DNA from: Metaphire vulgaris
Lineage: Eukaryota > Annelida > Clitellata > Crassiclitellata > Megascolecidae
Assembly (NCBI GenBank): GCA_018105865.1
Contig: CM030851.1
Coordinates: forward strand, 7,574,828 to 7,638,827
Length of the DNA stretch: 64,000 nt
Direction of reading: 5' to 3'
Below are positions 35,065 to 44,406 of this stretch, piece after piece; within the stretch, counting starts at the first letter, position 1; every line of letters begins with the position of its first letter. Below the pieces are notes generated by a model. It had not been told where the DNA came from and searched no databases. It was given only the letters and a program-made list of their open reading frames with translations. The translations under genes were made by a program, and so were the position numbers.

Positions 35065-35690
35065 AAAATGCCTTAGCTCGTGCAGTAACTAAATCGCCTA
35101 AATTTTGCCACATATTACACCATTACTCAAATCTCTCCACTGGCTCAAAATAGCAGAACGCATTGAATATAAAATAATATCGATGACTTATAACTCACTT
35201 CATACATCAAAACCTGTCTACCCAAGAAATCTGACAATTCGATCCACAACAACCTGGATCTACTAGATCTTCTTCTCATGTAACTCTCCTTCGACCTCTG
35301 AATCAATCATCTCTCAAAATTTGCAATCGTGCTTTTTCATACGCTGCACCTGAGCTTTGGAACTCAATTCCAATATCCCTTCGCTGTCTACATCAAAGTC
35401 AAAGAACAATCTCTGAGTCACAATTTTCTCCTTTTCTTGCAACATCTCATGTTTTTCTTTCTAAACTAAAATCATTTCTCTTTATAAAATCATTTCCTCC
35501 ATAGCTGTAGCGTCCTGCCCACTCGCCCTTTTGATTAAATATGACCCGGCAGGCCGGCATGAATGACCCACTTTTGGCTATAGCTACTTCATTTTAGATT
35601 AAGCGCATAGGAATAAGGAGCTACTTCGGTGCATCTTTTGAAAGCGCTTTAGAAATTAACGAGATTTTACTTACTTACTTACTTAGTCTT
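35065..35690 (+). mobile_element. CR1-like LINE 3' fragment with (TTAC)n tail
   Basis: The plus strand reads HITPLLKSLHWLKIAERIEY and KIISMTYNSLHTSKPVY, then after a shift NRAFSYAAPELWNSIP, then LSKLKSFLF. It ends in TTACTTACTTACTTA. This matches the CR1/L2 RT C-terminus, 5' truncated and frameshifted. Confidence 0.8.
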
Positions 35691-35858
35691 ATCTAATCTA
35701 ATCTTAAACTTCTATAGCGCCACTTTCATAATGCACAGAAGCATCAACCGATGGCACACCAAATCCAAATCACTATAGTGATTAAAACAGTTTGTTGGCC
35801 CTATCATATGGCCAATGAATTTTTTTTTGAGGGGCCAATGTCAATAATTGCTATTTTT

Positions 35859-36096
35859 CTGCAGTGGGCCCTCGAAGATTTTGCAAATTGGTCCTATAAA
35901 GGCCCTGCATGTCGGGCCCTCAGTTCATATCTGCAGTGGGCCCTCATAGATTTTGCAAATTGGCCCTATAAAGGCCCTGCATGTCGGGCCATCAAAGGGC
36001 CCTCAATTCATATCTGCAGTGGGCCCTCATAGATTTTGCAAATTGGTCCTATAAAGGCCCTACATGCCCGGCCATCAAAGGGCCCTCAGTTCGTAT
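35859..36096. repeat. Three tandem GGGCCC-rich repeat units
   Basis: Units start at 35859, 35931 and 36014 with CTGCAGTGGGCCCTC and contain GATTTTGCAAATTGG and CTATAAAGGCCCTGCATG. Lengths are about 72, 83 and 83 bp; the longer units have an extra ATCAAAGGGCC. Shorter GGCC-rich sequence flanks both sides (35796-36145). It is noncoding. Confidence 0.85.
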
Positions 36097-36849
36097 CTGT
36101 ATCCGGCCTTCAATGGCCCTTCAATGGGCCAGCATATTATACTGCACCATCCTACCATATATAAACTCTCACACCCTTAACTTCTAAAACATAACATATT
36201 AATTTTTTTTTTAAATCGATGACAAACATAGTCAGCATACAACTTACAAAGCAAGATCGATGATCAATTGTGATAGTGTTTATTCTAGACCTTCTCTGGG
36301 AGGGGGAATTCCCCCCATCCAAAGTTTTATAATTTCCCCCCAAAAGTGTGAGGATGGGGGGCTTTTTTGGAGAGGGCAAAATGTAAGGATGATGACAATT
36401 TATTTGGTTGCCAGGGCATTTGAGAAGGGTAAATGAGAACTTGAGAAGGGTAAAGGATATTAGGAAGGATGGATGATCTTCTGTTTAGCTTGTCAAGGTT
36501 TTTGGAGACTCAGACCTCCCCAAACATTTCAAAATCCCACAATATCAAGATGGCTAGAATAAACACTGATTCTGATACATGTATCAACATAATTGCTGTG
36601 ACAATTTTTGAACAAAAAAATAATGCTAAAAAATAATGCTAACGGCACTTTCATATAAGTGGTACAACATTTTAACAGCCAATATCAATTATTGATCAGA
36701 TCTGACAACAAAAATATATGAAAATTATTGATCGCCATCTACAGCCTCAACTGATTTACTAGTATAGATGTTATAAAAAATACAAGCCAAAAACGACAAT
36801 GAAACCTCTTAAACAGATATTAAGTTTGCTTACTAATTGGTTACAACCA

Positions 36850-37065
36850 TGGGCTGCTGGGCACCCACAGAATTTTCACCAGGAGGAGCAAAACACAATG
36901 ATCACGTTTATGCAACATAAATTTTTCCAGGAGGGGCAAAAACATTTTAACACAATGGTCACAGTTAGTATTTTATCAAGGTTTTCAAATTTTAGTGTGA
37001 AATATTGGTATTTGCATTTTCCAGGAGGCAAGTGTCATCTCTTGCCCCAATGTGCGGGCGTGCAT
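36850..37065. mobile_element. Family B MITE
   Basis: GGGCACCCACAGAATTTTC at the left faces GTGCGGGCGTGC at the right; AGGAGGGGCAAAA and CAAAACACAATG blocks match copies at 42492 and 50496. Exact ends and target duplication are unclear. Confidence 0.55.
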
Positions 37066-37249
37066 GGGGTCAGCTGCAGACTGCACAGTACAAAAAGGCT
37101 ACAATGTCTGCCAAAAAAGCAATGAAAACTAGTCAAATTGAAAGTCCAAAAGAACAACTAATTTTAATAAAATGACCAGTTCTAAACAATTTCTTCACTA
37201 TATCGTGTAATAAATAAATATGTGACATTGTTTTAACAGAAGCTGTAGG

Positions 37250-37447
37250 TCAGTTATCAGATTCGACACTGTTGTCAGACTCCTGGTCTGAGGGAAGTTG
37301 TTCAAAACGTCTTTTATCAGATGACTGCTTTGCAGCAGCAGTCAGAAAATGTTTCCGACCACCATCTCTGTCCCGAGCCTGTCTCAGCCAGACCTTAATT
37401 TTATCTTCAGCCAGCCTGTTGACGGTATCTCTCGTTTGTTCGTTAAT
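37250..37447 (-). CDS. Unidentified open frame, possible terminal coding exon
   Basis: A 65-codon minus-strand frame with no ATG is bounded by an in-frame stop upstream and TGA at 37250-37252. It reads RLAEDKIKVWLRQARDRDGG, then RKHFLTAAAKQ, and ends in acidic DQESDNSVESDN. Composition is charged and non-repetitive, unlike most noise frames nearby, and an acidic tail is common at protein ends. I do not recognise it. Possible acceptors (CAACAG near 37417, GAAAG-type sites) are weak. It could be a last exon of a small gene with 37578-37736, a domesticated or dead transposon frame, or chance. Confidence 0.25.
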   Translation of the reverse strand: MNEQTRDTVNRLAEDKIKVWLRQARDRDGGRKHFLTAAAKQSSDKRRFEQLPSDQESDNSVESDN

Positions 37448-37577
37448 TCACAGCATCTGCAACTTAGACAACAGTATTGAGACATCAAATACTGTTGATT
37501 TGAAATACAAATAATTTTTCTCTCAATAATACCTCGTGTAATATTCACCCTAAAGTTGCATTCTAGATGATGTATAC

Positions 37578-37736
37578 CTATGGTAAAACATGCTAATCTG
37601 CTCTGAGTTTCTCTAAGAAGATGCGTCTGCATTAGCTCATACCAGCCACAGCTGCTAACGATTGGTATCTCAAGCAAGTTGGTCAATGTATTTACAAGTC
37701 ACTAGAAGCCTGCACTATTGCAGCAACACTATCCAT
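37578..37736 (-). CDS. Unidentified candidate coding segment upstream of the previous frame
   Basis: An ATG at 37736 in good context (GACCATGG), preceded on the minus strand by a good acceptor (TGTTGTTTTCAG), opens MDSVAAIVQASSD. One base out of frame the reading continues as LVNTLTNLLEIPIVSSCGW and YELMQTHLLRETQSRLACF, followed by a possible donor (ATAG|GTATAC, GT at 37576-37577). Either a very short intron or a frameshift separates the two parts. No family is recognised; the feature is speculative. Confidence 0.2.
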
Positions 37737-37819
37737 GGTCCCAACAGTAACTGAAAACAACACATCCACAACAGTACTGGACAGCATGTTGATTTAATAC
37801 AATATAATATAATAATATA

Positions 37820-37875
37820 TATAACGAGGTTTAAAGTGGTTCGGTAGGGACTGCCCTGTGTGAGAACCACTGTTG
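37820..37875 (-). repeat. SINE 3' end
   Basis: GGTTTAAAGTGGTTC followed by GCCCTGTGTGAGAACCACT is the inverse of the tail seen at 60550 and is repeated at 41386-41435. The surroundings 37880-38880 contain no gene I can support. Confidence 0.45.
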
Positions 37876-38879
37876 TTCCCGTCCAATCTAATATCCTAAA
37901 CTACTGAGGTTTATTTTGAACTCATTCACAGTTGTAGCCGTTACTATCCTCTCATCCAGTTCGTTCCATCTGTCCACCACTCTTGCACTAAAAAAGTTCT
38001 GTTTGTGTTTCTTGTTCTCTATATAAGTGAGTCTCTATATGAGTCTCTATATAAGAAAGAATAGTAAAATGCTTTTAAAATTACCGTTAACAAACTGGAG
38101 AACAAGCTAATTGTGTCTATTCAAACAATTCCTTGTATTTGCATAATGCATCTGTTGGACCAGCTGACATTCAATGCTGTTATACTACAGGCCAACATTT
38201 TAAATTTTGAACCCATTTCACAATATTTTGCACCAACTGGCTGTACATAAGCATGTCATATTCTTATGCAAGTCCACACATATCAGCAACACATTTACAC
38301 GACTTTCCGATACTAGATGCTTACACTTTTATACACAACAGTGAACAGAAAAACCAGAGAATTACAGGTGTAACAGTAAGCAATGGGTTCTAATCGCCAG
38401 TTTCCGCCCACCCCTCCACAATTATAATTATAGATCACGTACGCGCTACATATACCATCACGTGGCGGCGCAACAGCGCATGACAATGTTTTAAGAGCCA
38501 AGTCAAGTTTCAAAGGGAAGCCTCAAATTGCAAAGTTCACCACTCGCACATTAAGTGCAGACAATTGAACTACAAGATTTGTTTTAAAAATGAACTTGTT
38601 ACAAAAATAAATTCAACTCACTTCACAGCGTTTAACGAGAGCAGCAGATCGCGGCCATATATCAGTCCCGCAGTAACATTTATTTGAATTACAAAAACTT
38701 CTAAAAGTTATGATTAAGTGTTATTCAAAACAATGATGCACTAATTTAATTTATAATTAATAAAAGTATAATTAATTATAACTTTATGAGAATATTATTT
38801 GTTATTTGTTGATTTACACTTGATTAAGCAGCTAAAATAGTGCACCGGAACTATAGTGCGTATTACTACTCCGGTAAGC

Positions 38880-39060
38880 ATTAAGCGTCGACTGGCCGCG
38901 TCTGGGCCAGCTTCATTGGCCCACTGTGGGCATAAATCTGTTGGCGGGTCTTCGGCCAATATCGCCATGTGGCCCGCACTTACACGCGTCGGCCCTGCAA
39001 TGGCCCAACGTTTGGTGTTTATTGGGTAAAGATCCAGGTCAAATCCAGGGTATCCGGCCG
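38880..39060. repeat. GGCC-rich dispersed repeat
   Basis: Frequent GGCCCAC, TTGGCCC and CGGCCAAT motifs contrast with AT-rich surroundings, in the style of 35859-36096. No inverted ends or target duplication were found. Confidence 0.4.
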
Positions 39061-39104
39061 GACAAACGGGTGACAGTCTATGGTGGATAAGCCCGGTCAA
39101 AAGA

Positions 39105-40315
39105 TGGGTTTTAATCTTGCTCTAAAAATTTGTAATGAATTTGCAATGCGAACATGCTGAGGCAATGAGTTCCAGAGTTTTGGGGCAGCCACTGAGAAAG
39201 CACGAGAACCAAGAACTGTCCGAGTATGTGGGATGGAGAGAACTATTGCAGACGCGGATCTGGTCAGTATTTGTTTGCTTGTACAGAAAGTTTTGAAAGA
39301 AGGTAACTGGGTTCCTTGTAGTAAAGTGTTTTATATACCTGAAGGCAGATTTTAAAGTCTATCCTTTCTTTAATTGGAAGCCAGTGAAGACCCTTACGGA
39401 CTGGGGTTATGTGCTCACGTTTTGGGGTTTTTGAAACTACCCAAGCCAATGAATTTTGAACTCGTTGGAGTTTAGCCAGGTTTGATTTAGAAATGCCAAA
39501 AGAAGGAGTTGCAATAATCAAGACGAGTGGACACTAAGGCATTTGCCAAAAGCATTAATGCAGGTTTATTCAGAAATTTCCTAATACGATACAAATCACG
39601 AAGGTGGTAGTGAGCTACTTTACAAATGCTATTTGTGTGAGTTGAGAAAGAAAGTGTGGAATCAAAAATTACTCCTAGATCCCGTGCAGAACTACTTACA
39701 GGAATAGTTGAATCACCAAGTTTAAAAGAGTTTATAGAATCAAATTTCTTGAGCTGGGGCTTTGTGCCTAAAAGTAAAAATTCAGTTTTGGCCGGGTTTA
39801 AAAGCAATTTTTTTGAATCCATCCAGGACTGAATATGAGAGAATGCTTGAGAAATAGTTTCCAATGAAGATTCTGATGAAGACTTATCAAATGAAATAAA
39901 GATCTGAGTATCATCTGCATATAGGTGGTAATCTAGGTGATGGTTTGACAGTAATGAGCCAAGAGGAGTCGTGTATAAAGCAGTGGCGGCTCCACCGGGG
40001 GCCAGGGGGGCTTGTGCCCCCTATTGAGTGTCTGGCCCCCCAGTGGCCCCCCCCCCCAGTTGGGACCCTATACTTAATGATACATACATTAAACAACAAA
40101 TAGTTGGCCCCCATGATTAGAAGTTGCCCCCCAACGGCCCCCCCACTTGCCAAATCCTAGAGCCGCCACTGGTATAAAGTGAACAAGAGAGGACCAAGAA
40201 CAGAGCCTTGGGGAACCCCACAATTTAAAGTAGCTGATGATGAAAAGGTGCCATTTGTGCAGACAGACTGAGTGCGAGGACTCAAATAAGTAGTGCAGTA
40301 TTAAGCAGTGCAGTG
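39105..40315 (-). mobile_element. CR1-like LINE fragment interrupted by a family A MITE
   Basis: The minus strand reads IQSWMDSKKLLLNPAKTEFL, SSARDLGVIFDSTLSF, ALVSTRLDYCNSFFWHF, then NSLAWVVSKTPKREHITPV and LHWLPIKERIDFKICL. Upstream pieces (GVPQGSVLGP-like region near 40180-40230, decayed) continue beyond the MITE at 39981-40171. This is a CR1/L2-clade RT; stops and a frame change near 39520 show decay. Confidence 0.85.
39981..40171. mobile_element. Family A hAT-type MITE
   Basis: CAGTGGCGGCTCCACC and AGAGCCGCCACTG ends with a perfect GTATAAAG duplication (39973-39980, 40172-40179). It inserted into the CR1-like element, whose sequence resumes exactly after the duplication. Confidence 0.88.
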
Positions 40316-40332
40316 CTGAATCAGTGAGTATA

Positions 40333-40417
40333 TAGGGTCCCAACAGAGGAATACTGATGGGGCAGGCATTCAATAGGAGGCACGGTTTCCCGGTCCTCCC
40401 ATGTGGGGCCGCCGCTG
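40333..40417. mobile_element. Family A MITE, right end only
   Basis: GGGTCCCAACAG through GGGCCGCCGCTG matches the right part of 4213-4597. The left end is missing; a TAG microsatellite follows. Confidence 0.55.
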
Positions 40418-40424
40418 ATCGAGT

Positions 40425-40597
40425 AGTAGTAGCCTAGTAGTAGTAGTAGTTGTGGTGGTAGTATAGTAGTAGTATAGTAGCTAGTATACTATAGTGGTGG
40501 TGGTGGTGGTGGTAGTAGTAGTAGTAGAAGTAGGCCTAGTAGTAGTAGTAGCTAGTAGTGGTGGTGGTGGTGGTGGTAGTAGTAGTAGAAGTAGGCC

Positions 40598-40639
<42 letters not shown>

Positions 40640-40667
40640 CAGCAGCAGCAGCAGCAGCAGCAGTAGC

Positions 40668-40723
<56 letters not shown>

Positions 40724-40726
40724 GCC

Positions 40727-40771
<45 letters not shown>
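40425..40771. repeat. (TAG)n/(TGG)n/(CAG)n microsatellite cluster
   Basis: Mostly TAG trinucleotide with GTG and GCA variants, and AGGCCTAG interruptions repeated four times. All long frames here are low-complexity artefacts. Confidence 0.95.
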
Positions 40772-40841
40772 GCCTAATACCAATAACATTAAGCAGTTTA
40801 GTAGGATCTCTCTTGCTGTTAAAAATATATTCTACGAGATA

Positions 40842-41296
40842 GGGGTCGTCCATAACTTACGTCACGCGGTTATAGGGAGTCCGGCCATTTGTTACGAGGT
40901 GTGACGACGAGGGGTTCTGTAAATGTGACGTCACGCAAAAAAATAAATTAGGTCATGACCTTTTACCTATTTTGCTTGTCAGGGATATTTTAGAGAGGAA
41001 AAAATACAATTTTCGAGAGGAAAAAATACAAGGATGTTGTTACGTCATATTTTAGCGGGTCTGACTTTATGTTACGACGCGTTACAAAGGGGAATGGGGT
41101 AAAAACTGCCAAAAATCGCGTAACGTCATTTATGGACGACCCCTTGTCAAGACTTTTTCGGAAGGCGTAAAGTCGGTCGGCCCGTTGTGGCGTCATATTT
41201 AATGATATTGTAGGAGTCTGACGTTTTGTTACATCGCGTTACGTAGGGGGGTCAAAAAGTGCCAAAATCGCGTGACGTAATTTATGGACGACCCCA
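40842..41296. mobile_element. TIR element with GGGGTCGTCCATAA ends
   Basis: Left GGGGTCGTCCATAACTTACG faces right TAATTTATGGACGACCCC; a third, internal copy TTTATGGACGACCCC lies at 41130-41144. TA occurs at both outer edges. The interior has repeated GTTACG and CGCGT motifs and no coding frame. Superfamily not assigned. Confidence 0.65.
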
Positions 41297-41855
41297 TAGC
41301 CTAAATCAAATCTTTAGAGTATCTTCATTAGGCGAGATTTTATTAATCTAAACATTTTAGTAAATATATAGATAAATAATAACAATTGAGGTTTAAAGTG
41401 GTTCAGGAGGGTTTGCCCTGATGAGAACCAAAACATGGTTTTTGCAAAACTAAATTCGGACACACATATAAGGCCTGTTTATAACAGGGACGTGCTCCGC
41501 TTTAGGTTCAATTTCCTTGACCTATTTTGCCAATAGCTAAGCATTCTAACTCTCTAAGCGACATATTATTTATGTCCACTCCACTTGTTTGCCAATAAGG
41601 GCCTATGCATGAGCGGCGTTCACTGAAGCGGAACGAAGGAGCACGCCTCCTGCAATAGCACTATATGCGGCCGGCTGCAATCCGAACGCACAGGTGGGGC
41701 AATCACATCGGTTGCATGGCTACTTACCTGCCTGGGTTAAACTGAACGACGTCAAGCACAGAAAACGTTCGATTTTTGGAAAGCCGCCCAAATTTCAAAT
41801 GATCAAATCACTTGACATAAAACAGCACGTATCGTAAGCGCATACTGGCCAGGTA

Positions 41856-41857
<2 letters not shown>

Positions 41858-41902
<45 letters not shown>
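41858..41902. repeat. (TA)n microsatellite
   Basis: About 45 bp of TA. A SINE tail (GGTTTAAAGTGGTTC) lies at 41391 and a SINE-like block related to 10145 at 42155-42275; no gene is seen in 41300-42400. Confidence 0.9.
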
Positions 41903-41906
<4 letters not shown>

Positions 41907-42411
41907 CACATTTATGGATGCAATATTGTGAAACGGGTGTGTAAGGTTTAAAAATATATTAATATTTTTACCGCGTATTATAATTGCCTGAAAAATTTAT
42001 ATAGCGGTATTAGAGCCTCTTAGGGTAAGTTAGGATACGCAATGAATAATGATCTAGGCCTATATGTGATTAATGATAAAATCTAAATATTAATTATGTT
42101 TATAAAGGGAGAAAACTGTAAACCTAATGTAGAAGTCATAAGTGTGGAGAAAGTCAGAGGTGAACAACTTTCCCAAGGGTTGCTACGCAGTGGCTAGGGT
42201 CAGATTAAAATCTTTTGCCCCCAGGTTGCATGATGATGGAATCCTATCGGTATAATTATCGACCACGTCCTCTGGCTTGTTAGCATTGTATTTTCCAGTT
42301 AGAGGATTATAATGATGTTTCGGTGAAATATGGCCTTAATTTCAAGTTTTTTTATAGACAAACCAGTGCATTTAGGACAAATTGCATGTAAGGTATGCAG
42401 ACAGTAGCCAG

Positions 42412-42906
42412 GTTTTAGTACCAGGGAAGCGGCGAGCATATTAGAAAGGCACACCTTTATGATTTATCAATCCACATCAAAAGGTGCCGCCCATGGGCGC
42501 CCGCAGAAATTTTTCCAGGAGGGGGCAAAACACAATGGTCGCAGTTACATCACATAAATTTTTCCAGGAGGGGCAAAACACATGTTAAAACAATGGTCAT
42601 GGTTAATATTTTAGCAAATTTTTCAAATTTCAATGTGATATATTGGTATTTGCATTTTCCAGGCGGGGCATATGCCCCCTCTTGCCCCATGGTGCCGCCA
42701 CATCGAATTTTTTCCCCAGACAGCTGCAAAAAGTCTGAATGAGTAAAAAAAGGTCCCATGGCGATAGTACAATAGTTTGCTGTTGCTTCTCCTCTTTAAT
42801 TTTGATTAATTTATTATATTTCCAAAAACCAAAAGGCACCACTGTTCTGAAAATTTCCTCAGGGGAGCAGCTGCTCCCCCGCACCCCCTGGCTATGCCAG
42901 GGACTG
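42412..42906. mobile_element. MITE family F interrupted by family B
   Basis: CAGTAGCCAGGTTTTAG, GAGCATATTAGAAAGG and CACATCAAAAGGTGCCGCC match, inverted, the intact copy at 54657-54924. The right part ends CCCCCTGGCTATGCCAG. The family B insertion at 42492-42690 splits it. No clear outer target duplication. Confidence 0.65.
42492..42690. mobile_element. Family B MITE nested in family F
   Basis: Starts CATGGGCGCCCGCAGAAAT and ends CTTGCCCCAT; GGTGCCGCC is duplicated on both sides (42483-42491, 42691-42699). The unbroken host sequence, seen at 54657-54924, has a single GGTGCCGCC, confirming the insertion. Confidence 0.8.
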
Positions 42907-42909
42907 TTT

Positions 42910-44400
42910 AAGGAAAATTTATCACTGCACTTAACTGAGAAAATTTGTGGACATCCACATAAAAAAACAAGCAAAACTGTATAACTTGGATTATTTCAAT
43001 TATTTGTATCATTTGCAATTTATTTTGTTTTACTAATCAATAGGCCTAGCTATGTTAAATGTTCATGTTGATCTTTGTGTTAACTCACAAGAAGAAAGAA
43101 TTCAAGTAAAACTTATAAACTTTTCAAAAGCAAACTGCTTAATTGCGGCATATGTTTATCAAATTTTTAAAGTAAAATTGATGGAAAAGGCAGATGTATG
43201 CCCAAATGCAGCTATACATGCAAACCTAAACAAGCATTGACAGAATTGTGCGGTATTGCTTTTGACCATATCTTTGAGGTGTTGTTGTTTGTAGAATAGA
43301 ATATTATTATTCAATGCTTGATGACTGATTGGGGATAGGAGAAACTGAATGGTGAAATGATCTAAGTTGTGTATGATCAGTTCTGTTCATTTGATTTGAA
43401 CAATAATTTAAAGCAGTTTCATAGTCAATAATGTTGCAATGTACTAATAATAATTTAGGCAACATATGTTTTTACAGCTTTTCTCTTTTAAGTTCTGCTT
43501 AAGACATATATGCACATGCACGCACACATGTCACAGTTGTTCTGTGATCTTATGAGTGTATGAGATGCTTTCTATGAGTTGATATTTGTATTAGTGTGAT
43601 AAAGTGGATGATCTTTATAAAAGAGACCATATTTGATGTTGTGCTTCGTTCAGGTTCATTATATTAAACAGCGAGTTGCCTAATTATTTTGTAAGCAATA
43701 TTTGACCTTTATCTATTATAAATTCATATTGCTGAATTTTAAAGATCAGCATGATCAAGTAACAGGTAAATAGTCAGGTGTTGTGGATAGATTTGACACT
43801 ATAGTTCCCTCTTTTCACATTGAATTTTATTTTGAATTGTTGTGATGTGCAATTATATAGGTCTTCAGGCTAACTGGTCAAGTTAGTACAATGTACAGCC
43901 CATCAACCCATACTAAAGTTCACACAATGATTAATGGAATTTTTTAGTTGCCTGGCTGGCTTCACTTCTCATAACAATTTCATTCCTGTAGTTTATATAA
44001 AAGTAACTCACAGCAGCGCCACGCTTGACTTATTTTGTTGACTTTATGTCACATTCCAGTGAACAGTCTTCTTGCAACACTTGAAATCCACAGAGTCTTA
44101 ATTTTATTTGGCTATCTTCATTTATTTGCTGCTGTTTAACTGGTTGAATGTGATTTTATATTTAATATCTAAACTGTATTATAACGAAGGCTAATGTTTT
44201 TTGTTTATTGCTTATGAAGCTTTATAATGGAAAATTTTCAAATATGATAAATAACTGGTGTGAAATTTAATCTGTTAAGGTCTGACTCATATGAAATAAT
44301 CCTAGTTTTTATCATAGTCGGAGATACACTAATTTTGATTTATACTACAGAATACTAATTGCTTTTCAGCATTTAGAATGATTTCCATGAGCTAAAGTGC
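42910..44400. other. Intergenic stretch upstream of the unidentified gene
   Basis: AT-rich DNA without supported coding sequence or clear repeats. A TTTTCAG acceptor-like site at 44363-44369 may begin the leader of the exon starting at 44407; a six-codon upstream ATG frame lies at 44379. Confidence 0.45.
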
Positions 44401-44406
44401 TAAACC

